Assembly (NCBI GenBank): GCA_025758065.1 | Contig: CP107199.1 | Location: forward strand, 2,577,501 to 2,641,500 | DNA: 64,000 bases | Direction of reading: 5' to 3' | Origin: Lachnospiraceae bacterium | Lineage (GTDB): Bacteria > Bacillota > Clostridia > Lachnospirales > Lachnospiraceae | Shown: positions 8,688 through 18,158 of the stretch, piece by piece | How the letters are laid out: each line of letters starts with the position of its first letter | Position numbering within the stretch: position 1 is the first letter of the stretch | The notes under the pieces: model-generated | The model's input: the letters and a program-made list of their open reading frames with translations, nothing else | The model's database searches: none | What the model was told of the DNA's origin: nothing | Program-made: the position numbers and the translations under genes

Positions 8688-8757
8688 TGAAATCGGTTGC
8701 AATTAACAAAAAAGTATGATAATATCTTTACATATTCTTAACACAACCGATTGCAAA
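8688..8757 (+). promoter_or_regulatory. TRAP operon promoter flanked by two LacI-family-type operators
   Basis: Operator 1 (8688-8703, TTGAAATCGGTTGCAA) and operator 2 (8742-8757, containing AACCGATTGCAA) both have the AANCGNTT core of LacI-family sites, on opposite strands, with centres 54 bp apart. A promoter fits between and over them: -35 TTGCAA (8698-8703) inside operator 1, 17-bp spacer, -10 TAATAT (8721-8726). Operator 1 also resembles a CcpA cre site. The spacing of about five helical turns would allow repression by looping. No lacI-type gene is in the window. Confidence 0.6.
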
Positions 8758-8887
8758 AAATAATAGCACAAAAGAATGGACGCCAAATCGACAAAATTTG
8801 GTAAAAATTATTAAAAATGCGATGGCGGTGCGAGATTTGCAGACACGTAAGTGGCTGTAAAAATAAAAGAGAGAAGGAAGTAGAAGT

Positions 8888-10000
8888 ATGAAAAAAAGGT
8901 TAGCATTAGTATTAGCAGGCGTTATGATGGTTTCATCATTAGCCGGATGTGGATCATCCAAGCCTGCAGCAACAACTGCAGCAGCTGCAGCTAGTGAGAC
9001 AACCGCAGCAGCAGGAGATGCAAAAGAAGAAAAAACAGAGGCAGCAAAATCCGATGTAACTCCAGAGTTAAATCTGATCATCGCTTCCAACCAGACTTCT
9101 TTAGATAATCCATATTCCTATGGTATGGACAAGTTCAAAGAGGTAGTTGAGGATGTTTCCGGCGGAAAGATCGCTGTAACTGTTCATAAGGGAACCTTAG
9201 GCGAGAACGAGAACGAGCTGATCGAGAAACTGGAAATGGGCGCTGCATCTATGGTAGTTGCTTCACCAGGTTTCATGACAGCTATCGGTGTTCCGGAAGT
9301 AGATATCTTCTCACTGGAATATCTGTTTGACAGCTTTGATCACTGGGAGAAGTGCTTAGATGGCGAATTCGGTGACAAGATGAAAGACGTTGTTAAGGAA
9401 AAGACCGGAAATAATTTCCGTATTATGGCTTACTGGAGTTCCTCTGTTCGTGATTACTACGGCAAAAAGCCAGTTACCAAGCCAGAGGATTTAAAGGGCA
9501 TGACAATCCGTACACAGTCTTCCCAGGTACAGCAGGACTTCTGGAAGGCTTGCGGTGCTATCCCAACATCTGTAGCATGGGGCGAGTTATACCAGGCATT
9601 ACAGCAGGGCGTTGTTGATTCCGCTGAGAACGATTACACTAGCTTTATGTTAAAAGAGCATCACAAGACACCAAACGGTCACTACATCTCTGAAACACAT
9701 CATGACTACACAACCCGTCTGTTACTGATGAACGGAGCTTTCTATGACGGTCTGACTGATGAGCAGAAGGGCTGGATCGATGAGGCTGTTGAGGCTTGTA
9801 CAGAAGAAGAGCGTCAGGTAGTTTACCGTATGTTCAAAGAGTCCAAAGAGAAAGTTATCGCTGATGGCGCAGAAGTTACCAACTTTGAAGATGTTGATAT
9901 CGACGCATTCAAGGCACTGGCTCTTCCGATCCAGGATAAGTTCGCAGCTGATAACAACATGACAGCTGAGTTAGAGATGATCCGTGCAGCAGCAGAATAA
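8888..10000 (+). CDS. dctP: TRAP transporter solute-binding lipoprotein (DctP family)
   Basis: A 370-residue extracytoplasmic lipoprotein: basic start, hydrophobic segment and lipobox LAGC with Cys21, then an Ala/Thr-rich linker and a DctP domain (residues ~58-360) with the family segment PEDLKGMTIRTQSS. It captures a small carboxylate, usually a C4-dicarboxylate or sugar acid, and hands it to the DctQM channel. It starts the dctPQM operon, and its promoter is flanked by two LacI-type operators, which points to a sugar-acid type substrate by inference only. Two hairpins follow it. Confidence 0.93.
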   Translation: MKKRLALVLAGVMMVSSLAGCGSSKPAATTAAAAASETTAAAGDAKEEKTEAAKSDVTPELNLIIASNQTSLDNPYSYGMDKFKEVVEDVSGGKIAVTVHKGTLGENENELIEKLEMGAASMVVASPGFMTAIGVPEVDIFSLEYLFDSFDHWEKCLDGEFGDKMKDVVKEKTGNNFRIMAYWSSSVRDYYGKKPVTKPEDLKGMTIRTQSSQVQQDFWKACGAIPTSVAWGELYQALQQGVVDSAENDYTSFMLKEHHKTPNGHYISETHHDYTTRLLLMNGAFYDGLTDEQKGWIDEAVEACTEEERQVVYRMFKESKEKVIADGAEVTNFEDVDIDAFKALALPIQDKFAADNNMTAELEMIRAAAE

Positions 10001-10052
10001 TCTTCCAGCAAAGCGGAATACAGATTTACGAAAGAAACTGAATTATTAAATG

Positions 10053-10108
10053 GATCAGGTGTTCCTGATCCGGAGGATATCAGCCATCTGGGCCACTGGA
10101 TGGCTGAT
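10053..10108 (+). promoter_or_regulatory. Two intercistronic hairpins between dctP and dctQ
   Basis: GATCAGG/CCTGATC (10053-10070) and a perfect 10-bp stem ATCAGCCATC/GATGGCTGAT (10079-10108) lie between the binding-protein and membrane genes. Neither has a T-run, so they are more likely mRNA stabilisers or processing sites that raise dctP expression over dctQM than full terminators. Confidence 0.6.
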
Positions 10109-10165
10109 GTTAGGTTAAAAAGAGTGTTAATATGGTGTTAGGATTTCCTGAAAGGAGAACACATT

Positions 10166-10651
10166 ATGAAGAAAGCAATTGAATGGATGCAGAAGATCCA
10201 GATTGCTGTAGGAGGATTCTTCCTTTGCATTTTCCTTCTTACAGTAGTATTCCAGATGCTATCACGTTATATAGGCATCGCAGCAACCTGGACTGAGGAC
10301 GTATCTATGTATTCCTTTATCTGGGCTGTATTTATGGGCGCAGGGGCTATGGTATATGAAAAACGTCACTTCGCGTTTACTTCCGTCAGCGATATGCTGA
10401 AAAATGAGAAAATTAAGAGCGTATTAGCGATCATCATCTCTCTTGTTATGCTGGTGTTTGCTGTATTAATGGCTTATTATGGTTATAAATTAACACAGAA
10501 GTTCTGGAACTACACATGGACCAATATTCCGTCCTTTAAGCGTGGACCTACATGGACCTGCCTTCCAATCTGTGGCGTGACTTCTACTATTTACCTGATC
10601 GCGCAGATCATTGAAGAAATCGGTGCTATTACGAAAGGAGACAACAAGTAA
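10166..10651 (+). CDS. dctQ: TRAP transporter small permease (DctQ family)
   Basis: 161 residues with four hydrophobic helices, the standard size and layout of DctQ, the small membrane subunit that joins DctM in the Na+-driven TRAP transporter. The segment WTEDVSMYSFIWAVFMGAGA is typical. ATG 10166 follows GAAAGGAG. The stop overlaps the dctM start by one base (TAATG), so dctQ and dctM are translationally coupled. Confidence 0.93.
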   Translation: MKKAIEWMQKIQIAVGGFFLCIFLLTVVFQMLSRYIGIAATWTEDVSMYSFIWAVFMGAGAMVYEKRHFAFTSVSDMLKNEKIKSVLAIIISLVMLVFAVLMAYYGYKLTQKFWNYTWTNIPSFKRGPTWTCLPICGVTSTIYLIAQIIEEIGAITKGDNK

Positions 10652-11937
10652 TGGGTGTTTTATTAGTAGTAATGTTTATCGTTTTTGTTGCCATTGGTGT
10701 GCCGATCTCATTCGCACTTGGTGTTGTATCTTTTACCGGTATCGCGTCCCTGGGACAGATCCCCAATTTAGTTGTATTCCAGAAGATGTTTAATGGTCTG
10801 AACAGCTTCACACTGTTAGCTGTTCCGCTGTTTATCCTTGCAGCAAACCTGATGAACGAAGGTGAGATCACTGAAAAACTGATCGACTGCTGCAACTCTT
10901 TAGTTGGACACCTTCGTGGTGGTCTTGCTTATTCAAACGTACTTGTATCTATGATCTTTGCAGGTATCTCCGGTTCTTCCCAGGCAGATACTGCTGGTGT
11001 TGGTAAGATCTTTATTCCTGCAATGGAGAAGCAGGGGTATGACAAAGGAACATCTGTTGGTGTTACCGCAGCATCTTCTACATTAGGTTCCATTATCCCT
11101 CCAAGTATCACCATGGTCGTTTACGCAGGTATTGCTAACGTAAGTACAGGTGCGCTGTTTATGTCAGGTCTGGTTCCGGGTATCTTACTTGGTTTGGCTA
11201 TGATGGCAGTTGTTAAATATTATTCCAAGAGAAAGAACTTCCCTAAGTGTGAGAGAGTTCCATTTAAGGAAGTCTGCCGCAGAACATTCCAGTCTCTGCC
11301 TGCACTGCTTACACCTATCATCCTGATCGGCGGTATTGTCAGCGGTCTGTTTACACCTACTGAGTCTGCAGCATTTGCATGTATATATGCATTATTAGTT
11401 GGTATTTTCTTCTATAAGACCATTAAGGTTAAGAACCTGCCACGCATCCTGATCGAGACTATGAAGCTGTCTTCCCTGTCTCTGTTCGCCCTGGCTACAG
11501 CAAATGCATTAGGCGAGTTATTAGCATACTATCAGCTGAATGTAGTTGTACAGAACTTCTTCGCTAATATGCCAGGCGGAAGACTGGTATTCCTTCTTGT
11601 AGTAGTTGCATTCTTTATGTTTGTAGGTACTTTCATGGATGCTGTACCGGCAATGATCCTGTTTGTTCCGATCATTCTTCCGGCTGCTATTTCACTGCAG
11701 ATCAGCCCGATCATCCTTGGCCTGATCATCGTTGTTACCCTGGCTCTTGGCCTGGTAACCCCACCTTATGGTCTGTGCCTGCTGATCGCTTCTTCTATCA
11801 GTGGTATTACCATCGAGGATGCATTTAAGGGAACTCTTCCTTATTTCTTATCCTCCATCGCAGTATTATTGCTGTTAGTTATCTTCCCAAACTTCTGGCT
11901 GGCTATTCCGGCGACTCTGTTCCCGGGACTGTTCTAA
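10651..11937 (+). CDS. dctM: TRAP transporter large permease (DctM family)
   Basis: 428 residues with about twelve membrane segments. Family motifs include PLFILAANLM, ISGSSQADTAGVG, SSTLGSIIPPS and LVTPPYGLCLL. DctM is the ion-coupled transport subunit. It is translationally coupled to dctQ by a one-base overlap, and a strong terminator 20 bp after its stop ends the dctPQM operon. All three genes appear intact. Confidence 0.94.
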   Translation: MGVLLVVMFIVFVAIGVPISFALGVVSFTGIASLGQIPNLVVFQKMFNGLNSFTLLAVPLFILAANLMNEGEITEKLIDCCNSLVGHLRGGLAYSNVLVSMIFAGISGSSQADTAGVGKIFIPAMEKQGYDKGTSVGVTAASSTLGSIIPPSITMVVYAGIANVSTGALFMSGLVPGILLGLAMMAVVKYYSKRKNFPKCERVPFKEVCRRTFQSLPALLTPIILIGGIVSGLFTPTESAAFACIYALLVGIFFYKTIKVKNLPRILIETMKLSSLSLFALATANALGELLAYYQLNVVVQNFFANMPGGRLVFLLVVVAFFMFVGTFMDAVPAMILFVPIILPAAISLQISPIILGLIIVVTLALGLVTPPYGLCLLIASSISGITIEDAFKGTLPYFLSSIAVLLLLVIFPNFWLAIPATLFPGLF

Positions 11938-11958
11938 TAAAAGATATTAAATAGAGAT

Positions 11959-12014
11959 AAGCTGTTTTTATTGTCCTCACATAAAAAGTGAGGAAATAGA
12001 AACAGCTTTTTTTG
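11959..12014 (+). terminator. Terminator after the TRAP operon
   Basis: AAGCTGTTT...AAACAGCTT encloses a second stem CCTCAC/GTGAGG, followed by a run of T (to about 12,013). Confidence 0.85.
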
Positions 12015-12122
12015 TATCCATTTAAAATTATGCCTGAGAAAATTTTAACATCTTTGAAATATATATTCTGAAATGTTCCAAAAAATAAAAAAATTATAAA
12101 CAATAATTATGCAAAATTTCAC

Positions 12123-12151
12123 TTGATAATGTTTATGTTATGAAATAATAA
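12123..12151 (+). promoter_or_regulatory. Probable promoter of the ATP synthase operon
   Basis: TTGATA (12123-12128), a 17-bp spacer and TAATAA (12146-12151) lie about 100 bp before atpB in an AT-rich gap. Confidence 0.4.
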
Positions 12152-12250
12152 GAAATTCAGAATTGAAAAGGAAAAAACCAGTGACTATAATAACGGACGA
12201 AACAAAAAGAACAAGAAATCATCAGAATGCTGGAAAGGAGTGTGAAAAAG

Positions 12251-12937
12251 TTGGACAAGCTGGTAGAGTCCCTGATGGAGGAATTAAACTGCAATACAGT
12301 GTTTACCATTCCTTTGTTTGGCGGGATCGATGTACTGGAATCGGTGGTGGTCACATGGATCATCATGGCCATTATCATGGCCGGTTCCCTGGTCTGGGTC
12401 CACGGTTTAAGGGTCAGAAAGATAAGTGGAAAACAGGCAGCTTTAGAAAGCGGATTTTCGTTTTTATATCGCTTTTTCCTGGATCTTTTAGGAGAAGAAG
12501 GAAAAGACTATATCCCTTATCTGATCACCGTGGTCATCTACATAGCCATTGCCAATATGATTGGTCTGTTAGGTTTTAAATCCCCCACAAAAGACCTGAA
12601 TGTGACTGCGTCTTTAGCGGTAATGAGTATTGTATTAGTAGAGGCAGCCGGGATCCGCAAGAAAGGTGTAAAGGGCTGGATCAGAAGCTTTGCAGAGCCC
12701 ATCCCCATTATCGCCCCCATTAATGTGCTGGAATTATTTATCCGTCCTTTGTCCCTTTGCATGCGACTGTTTGGAAACGTGCTGGGAGCGGTAGTTGTTA
12801 TGGCGCTGATCAAATATCTGCTGCCTTTAGTAGTGCCTCTGCCTTTCAGCGGGTATTTTGATATATTCGATGGAGTGATACAGGCTTATGTCTTTGTATT
12901 CCTTACATCTTTATATATAAAAGAAGCTATTGAGTAA
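12251..12937 (+). CDS. atpB: F-type ATP synthase subunit a (F0)
   Basis: Subunit a forms the half-channels of the membrane rotor-stator. The essential arginine is in RPLSLCMRLFGNVLGA, and the C-terminus has the helices expected for the family. A TTG start at 12251 is preferred because AGGAG (12236-12240) is ten bases upstream. An in-frame ATG at 12227 lacks a ribosome site and ATG 12275 is also possible. It is the first gene of a complete atpBEFHAGDC set; no atpI is seen before it. Confidence 0.9.
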   Translation: MDKLVESLMEELNCNTVFTIPLFGGIDVLESVVVTWIIMAIIMAGSLVWVHGLRVRKISGKQAALESGFSFLYRFFLDLLGEEGKDYIPYLITVVIYIAIANMIGLLGFKSPTKDLNVTASLAVMSIVLVEAAGIRKKGVKGWIRSFAEPIPIIAPINVLELFIRPLSLCMRLFGNVLGAVVVMALIKYLLPLVVPLPFSGYFDIFDGVIQAYVFVFLTSLYIKEAIE

Positions 12938-12983
12938 ACAAACCAGACAAACAAAAAAATTTAAACAAAAAGGAGAAAACATC

Positions 12984-13208
12984 ATGTCAGGATTAATCGC
13001 ACTTGGAGCTGCAGTTGCAGTAATTACAGGAATCGGAGCAGGACTGGGAATCGGAATGGCTACTTCTAAAGCAGTAGATGCCATTGCAAGACAGCCTGAG
13101 GCAGACAGCAAGATCACAAAGGCACTGCTTCTTGGATGCGCGCTGGCTGAGGCAACTGCTATTTACGGCTTTGTAATCGGTCTGCTGATCATTTTATTCT
13201 TGAAATAA
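12984..13208 (+). CDS. atpE: F-type ATP synthase subunit c (F0 rotor ring)
   Basis: 74 residues forming a two-helix hairpin with the RQPEA loop (residues 36-40) and the ion-binding Glu56 in ALAEATAIYGF. Compared with Na+-type c-subunits, the glutamine ligand is replaced by Ile23 and the serine after Glu by Ala57, while Thr58 and Tyr61 remain. The sequence therefore favours H+ coupling. ATG 12984 follows AAAAGGAG. The upstream frame is only leader. Confidence 0.95.
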   Translation: MSGLIALGAAVAVITGIGAGLGIGMATSKAVDAIARQPEADSKITKALLLGCALAEATAIYGFVIGLLIILFLK

Positions 13209-13268
13209 TGAGCCCAAAAAGTTCAAAAGAAAAATAAGCGGCATCGCAGAAAAGAAAGGCAGTTATAT

Positions 13269-13760
13269 ATGTTAAATATCAATTTTTGGAATATTGCCTT
13301 TACGATCATCAACATTCTGGTCTTATATCTGTTTTTGAAGCATTTCCTTATGAAGCCGGTCATGGCGATCCTGGAAGAGAGAAAGCAGATGGTGGAAAAA
13401 GAATTAGATGAGGCAGCTGTTTCCAGCCGGGATGCAGATCTTTTAAAGAAAAAATATGAGCTTTCCCTTGAAAATGCGAAAGCAGAAGCTGATGATATTG
13501 TTACTAAAGCAAAGGTGAGAGCCTCTGAGGAATATGACAGGATCTTAAAGAAGGCGGATGCAGATGCTGCCAAAAAGGCAGATGAGGCGAAAAAGGTCAT
13601 TGAACTGGAAAGAGAAAAAGCATTAAATGACCTTCAGGCTTCTGTTACCGGTCTGGCAATGACGGCAGCTGCAAAACTGCTGTCAGAGCAGAGCAGCCCG
13701 GAAAATGACAGAAAACGCTACCAGACATTTTTAGCAAGCGCAGGTGAAAAACATGACTGA
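13269..13760 (+). CDS. atpF: F-type ATP synthase subunit b (peripheral stalk)
   Basis: 163 residues: one N-terminal membrane helix (about residues 5-25), then a long charged Ala/Lys/Glu-rich helix (30-145) that forms the stator stalk. It overlaps the start of atpH by eight bases. Size and position match the family. Confidence 0.92.
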   Translation: MLNINFWNIAFTIINILVLYLFLKHFLMKPVMAILEERKQMVEKELDEAAVSSRDADLLKKKYELSLENAKAEADDIVTKAKVRASEEYDRILKKADADAAKKADEAKKVIELEREKALNDLQASVTGLAMTAAAKLLSEQSSPENDRKRYQTFLASAGEKHD

Positions 13761-14259
13761 GCAGGCAAGAATATACGGAAAGGTTCTCTATGAATTACAG
13801 ATACCGGAAGACATGGTACAGGAGACTGGACGTATTTTTAAAGAAAATCCACAGCTTACCACTCTTTTAAATGATCCAACGGTACAGGCAGAAAAAAAGA
13901 AAAATATAATTGGAAAAATATGGAAAGAACCGGATTTTTCTCCCCTTATATCTTCTTTTTTAAAGAAAGCATGTGAGTCCGGCTGTATTGGAGAGATAGA
14001 AGATATTCTCACAGTCTGGAATCAATGTGTACTGGATGCATCTGGTATATTAAAAGCGAAACTTATTTATGTCACTGAACCGGATCATGAACAGTTAGAA
14101 GGCATCCAGTCATTTCTCTGTAAGGAATTTCATAAAAAAACGGTGCAGCTTTCAATGGAAGAGGATCAGAAGCTTTTAGGTGGTTTTATCTTAAAAGCAG
14201 AAGATGTGGAATATGACTACAGCCTTAAGGCACAATTAAAGCAGCTGTTTGGGGCTTAA
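13753..14259 (+). CDS. atpH: F-type ATP synthase subunit delta
   Basis: 168 residues connecting the peripheral stalk to the top of F1. The N-terminal helical domain (ARIYGKVLYEL) and the C-terminal LLGGFILKAEDVEYDYSLK signature, close to the family pattern GG..i.....DgSv, are visible. ATG 13753 is chosen because AGGTG lies six bases upstream. An in-frame GTG at 13744 is the alternative. It overlaps atpF by eight bases. Confidence 0.92.
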   Translation: MTEQARIYGKVLYELQIPEDMVQETGRIFKENPQLTTLLNDPTVQAEKKKNIIGKIWKEPDFSPLISSFLKKACESGCIGEIEDILTVWNQCVLDASGILKAKLIYVTEPDHEQLEGIQSFLCKEFHKKTVQLSMEEDQKLLGGFILKAEDVEYDYSLKAQLKQLFGA

Positions 14260-14302
14260 TACATGTTTATGATGTGAATGGAAAACGATAGGAGTTATTA
14301 CT

Positions 14303-15841
14303 ATGAGTACGATCAGTTCTCAGGAGATCATCTCTATCATCAAAGGTGAGATCGAAGATTATGATGCCCATGCAGGCCAGATCAACGAAACAGGTTCTGT
14401 GATCTGGGTTGGTGACGGTATCGCCATTGTCTATGGCATTGATCACGCCATGTACGGAGAGATCGTTATATTTGAAAACGGTGTCAAGGGTATGGTCCAG
14501 GACATCCGTAAAAATGAGATCGGCTGTATCCTTTTTGGAAAAGATACAGGCATCACAGAAGGGACAAAGGTTACCAGAACAAAGAAAAGAGCCGGAGTTC
14601 CGGTAGGAAGCGCTTTTTTAGGCCGCGTAGTCAATGCGTTAGGCGAGACTATTGATGGAATGGGACCGGCAAAGGAAGAGGATTATCTTCCTGTGGAGCA
14701 GGAAGCACCGGGGATCGCAGAACGTAAATCAGTAGGTGTACCTATGGAGACCGGTATTCTGGCCATTGATTCTATGTTCCCTATTGGCCGCGGACAGCGT
14801 GAGCTGATCATTGGCGACCGACAGACCGGCAAGACCTCTATTGCAATAGATACTATTTTAAACCAGAAGGGAAAAGATGTGATCTGCATCTATGTAGCCA
14901 TTGGCCAGAAATCATCTACCATTGCAAAGCTGGTAAATACATTAAAGAAAAATGACGCCATGGATTATACCATTGTGATGGCTTCTACAGCCAGTGATCC
15001 GGCGCCTTTACAGTATATTGCACCTTATGCGGGAACTGCGATGGCTGAATTTTTCATGCATCAGGGAAAAGATGTGCTGATCGTTTACGATGATCTTTCC
15101 AAGCATGCTGTGGCTTACCGCGCATTGTCCCTGCTGCTTGAACGTTCTCCGGGACGCGAGGCATATCCGGGAGATGTTTTCTATCTCCATTCCAGATTAC
15201 TGGAGCGTTCCAGCCGCCTTTCTGACAAGTTAGGAGGCGGTTCTATCACTGCGCTTCCTATTATTGAAACCCAGGCAGGAGATGTATCTGCCTACATTCC
15301 TACCAATGTAATATCTATTACAGACGGACAGATTTTTCTGGAAAGCGATCTGTTCTTTTCAGGAATGAGACCGGCAGTAAATGTAGGTCTTTCTGTGTCC
15401 CGTGTAGGTGGTGCTGCGCAGACAAAGGCTATGAAAAAGTCAAGCGGAACCATACGTGTAGACCTGGCACAGTACCGCGAACTGGAAGTATTCACCCAGT
15501 TCAGCTCTGATCTGGACGAGATGACCAAGGAGCAGTTAGCTTATGGAAAACGTCTGATGGAACTGTTAAAGCAGCCTCTTGGACGTCCTCTTTCCATGGC
15601 CGAGCAGGTCATTACTTTATGTACGGCTACCCATAAACTGATGCTGGATGTGGATGTAAAGAAGATTAAAACATTCCAGATGGATCTGTTAGGCTGGTTT
15701 GAAAATAAGCATCCGGAGCTTGTAAATGAGATCACGGAAAAGAAAGCTTTAAGTGATGAACTGACAGAAGATATCTTAAAAGCTGCAAAGGAGTTTAAGG
15801 AGGCAGTATGGCAAACGCAAGAGAGATCCAAAACCGAATAA
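14303..15841 (+). CDS. atpA: F-type ATP synthase subunit alpha
   Basis: 512 residues, full length. The nucleotide-binding loop GDRQTGKTS (near residue 170) and the ATP synthase alpha/beta signature region (PAVNVGLSVSRVGGAAQ) are present. It forms the non-catalytic sites of F1. The last 34 bases overlap the atpG start, an unusually long overlap within an otherwise normal operon. Confidence 0.97.
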   Translation: MSTISSQEIISIIKGEIEDYDAHAGQINETGSVIWVGDGIAIVYGIDHAMYGEIVIFENGVKGMVQDIRKNEIGCILFGKDTGITEGTKVTRTKKRAGVPVGSAFLGRVVNALGETIDGMGPAKEEDYLPVEQEAPGIAERKSVGVPMETGILAIDSMFPIGRGQRELIIGDRQTGKTSIAIDTILNQKGKDVICIYVAIGQKSSTIAKLVNTLKKNDAMDYTIVMASTASDPAPLQYIAPYAGTAMAEFFMHQGKDVLIVYDDLSKHAVAYRALSLLLERSPGREAYPGDVFYLHSRLLERSSRLSDKLGGGSITALPIIETQAGDVSAYIPTNVISITDGQIFLESDLFFSGMRPAVNVGLSVSRVGGAAQTKAMKKSSGTIRVDLAQYRELEVFTQFSSDLDEMTKEQLAYGKRLMELLKQPLGRPLSMAEQVITLCTATHKLMLDVDVKKIKTFQMDLLGWFENKHPELVNEITEKKALSDELTEDILKAAKEFKEAVWQTQERSKTE

Positions 15842-16701
15842 AAAGTATTCAGGACACACGTAAGATCACCAATGCCATGTACCTTATTTCTTCGACGAAG
15901 TTAAAAAAGAGCCGGAAGCTTCTGGAAGATACAGAACCTTATTTTTACACACTGCAAAGTCTGATCCGGCGTATCCTGCGCCATATGGGAGATACAGAAC
16001 ATCCTTACTTTAATGCAAGAAAAGAAATCAAAGAAGAGGACCGTATCCGGGGGCTGGTGGTCATTACCGGCGATAAGGGACTGGCAGGTGCATACAATCA
16101 CAATGTGCTGAAGCTGGCTCATGAATGGTTGGAAAAAAGCGAAAATAACCGTTTGTATGTGGTGGGAGAGTTAGGAAGGCAGTATTTTGCTGCCCGCCAT
16201 ATGCCGGTGGAAGAACAATTCCATTATACCGTTCAGAATCCTACTATGCACAGGGCTCGTCTTATAGCATCTTCCCTGATCGAAGACTATATGGAAGGAC
16301 GCTTGGATGAAGTGTGGATCATTTATACCCAGATGATAAACAGTATGAAGGTGGAAGCACAGATGGAACAGCTGCTTCCTCTTAAAAAAGAGGATTTCAG
16401 CAATGTGGCGATTCCCGCAGATATCCACCAGGAAGAGATCCAGATGGTTCCGTCACCAACAGCAGTTATGGATCATGTGGTGCCAAACTATGTTACAGGA
16501 TTTATCTTTGGCGCCCTGGTAGAGTCATTTTGCAGTGAGCAGAATGCCCGCATGATGGCCATGCAGTCTGCCAGTGATAATGCAGCAGAGCTGTTAAATG
16601 ATCTGTCAATAGAATATAACCGTGTGCGTCAGGCTGCCATTACCCAGGAGATCACAGAGGTAGTAGGCGGTGCAAGAGCACAGCGGAAGAAGAAACGATA
16701 A
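15808..16701 (+). CDS. atpG: F-type ATP synthase subunit gamma (central shaft)
   Basis: 297 residues. The N-terminal helix (IQNRIKSIQDTRKITNAMYL), the VVITGDKGLAGAYN motif and the C-terminal helix with RQAAITQEITEVVGGA are standard for gamma. ATG 15808 follows AAGGAGGCAGT, inside the end of atpA. Confidence 0.96.
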   Translation: MANAREIQNRIKSIQDTRKITNAMYLISSTKLKKSRKLLEDTEPYFYTLQSLIRRILRHMGDTEHPYFNARKEIKEEDRIRGLVVITGDKGLAGAYNHNVLKLAHEWLEKSENNRLYVVGELGRQYFAARHMPVEEQFHYTVQNPTMHRARLIASSLIEDYMEGRLDEVWIIYTQMINSMKVEAQMEQLLPLKKEDFSNVAIPADIHQEEIQMVPSPTAVMDHVVPNYVTGFIFGALVESFCSEQNARMMAMQSASDNAAELLNDLSIEYNRVRQAAITQEITEVVGGARAQRKKKR

Positions 16702-16763
16702 TGCGTTCAGGGAAAAACAAGGAGACATTTGTTTTTCGTAATCAATAAAAGAAGGAGGAAGCC

Positions 16764-18158
16764 ATGAATAAAGGAAAGATCGTACAGGTAATGGGACCTG
16801 TAGTAGATGTGGCTTTTGAAGATGGAAACCTTCCTCATATCCAGGATGCGCTGACTGTAATGAACAATGGAAAGCGCTGTGTCATGGAAGTAGCGCAGCA
16901 TATTGGCGGGGATGTAGTCCGCTGCATTATGCTGGCTGCCAGTGAGGGACTGTGTAAAGATATGGAAGTAGTAGCAACAGGAAAGGGAATTGCAGTTCCT
17001 GTTGGTGAAAAAACACTGGGACGCCTGTTTAACGTACTTGGAGATACCTTAGACGGCGGTGAAAGCCTGGAAGGGGAAGAAAAATGGGTCATCCACAGAG
17101 ATCCACCCAGCTTCGCAGACCAGAGCCCGGTTGTGGAGATGCTGGAAACCGGCATCAAGGTCATTGACCTGTTAGCCCCATACGCAAAGGGCGGTAAGAT
17201 CGGTCTGTTTGGAGGTGCCGGTGTAGGAAAAACCGTACTGATCCAGGAGCTGATCACCAATATTGCAACAGAACACGGCGGATATTCTATTTTCACCGGT
17301 GTTGGAGAACGTTCCCGTGAAGGAAATGATCTTTGGACAGAAATGGGTGAGTCCGGTGTTTTAAAGAAAACAGCCCTTGTATTCGGACAGATGAACGAGT
17401 CCCCGGGCGCACGTATGAGAGTGGCGGAAACAGGACTGACCATGGCAGAGTATTTCCGTGATGTAAAGCACCAGAATGTGCTGCTGTTCATTGATAATAT
17501 TTTCCGTTTTGTCCAGGCTGGTTCAGAGGTTTCTGCCTTACTTGGCCGTATGCCTTCTGCAGTTGGTTATCAGCCAACCCTGGCAACCGACCTTGGCGGT
17601 CTTCAGGAGCGTATTGCTTCTACAAAGAACGGTTCTATTACTTCTGTACAGGCAGTTTATGTACCTGCAGATGACTTAACAGATCCGGCTCCTGCAACTA
17701 CTTTCGCACATCTGGATGCAACTACAGTTCTTTCCAGAAAGATCGTAGAACAGGGTATTTATCCGGCTGTAGATCCTCTTGAGTCTTCTTCACGTATACT
17801 TGAGGAAGATGTGGTAGGAAAAGAGCATTATGAAGTAGCAAACAAAGTAAAGGAAATGCTGCAAAAGTACAAAGAACTTCAGGATATCATTTCTATTTTA
17901 GGTATGGAAGAACTGTCTGAAGAAGATAAGCTGACTGTAAGCCGTGCAAGAAAGATCCAGAGATTTTTATCCCAGCCATTCCATGTTGCAGAAAACTTTA
18001 CCGGTGTTCCTGGAAAATATGTGCCGGTAAAAGAAACAGTCCGCGGCTTTAAAGCTATTATTGACGGGGAAATGGATGAATATCCGGAAGCAGCTTTCTT
18101 TAATGTGGGAACCATTGACGAAGTAGTGGAAAAAGCGAAAGCAGGGAGCGTTATATGA
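16764..18158 (+). CDS. atpD: F-type ATP synthase subunit beta (catalytic)
   Basis: 464 residues. P-loop GGAGVGKT (near residue 150), the GERSREGNDL catalytic region, the LLFIDNIFRF Walker B segment and the DDLTDPAPATTFAHLDATT stretch all match catalytic beta subunits. The stop overlaps the atpC start (ATGA). AAGAAGGAGGAAGCC precedes the ATG. Confidence 0.97.
   Translation: MNKGKIVQVMGPVVDVAFEDGNLPHIQDALTVMNNGKRCVMEVAQHIGGDVVRCIMLAASEGLCKDMEVVATGKGIAVPVGEKTLGRLFNVLGDTLDGGESLEGEEKWVIHRDPPSFADQSPVVEMLETGIKVIDLLAPYAKGGKIGLFGGAGVGKTVLIQELITNIATEHGGYSIFTGVGERSREGNDLWTEMGESGVLKKTALVFGQMNESPGARMRVAETGLTMAEYFRDVKHQNVLLFIDNIFRFVQAGSEVSALLGRMPSAVGYQPTLATDLGGLQERIASTKNGSITSVQAVYVPADDLTDPAPATTFAHLDATTVLSRKIVEQGIYPAVDPLESSSRILEEDVVGKEHYEVANKVKEMLQKYKELQDIISILGMEELSEEDKLTVSRARKIQRFLSQPFHVAENFTGVPGKYVPVKETVRGFKAIIDGEMDEYPEAAFFNVGTIDEVVEKAKAGSVI

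Noticed and set aside
12984..13208. Sodium-driven ATP synthase
   Set aside because: The c-subunit lacks the glutamine and serine ligands of Na+-type rings (Ile23 and Ala57 instead).
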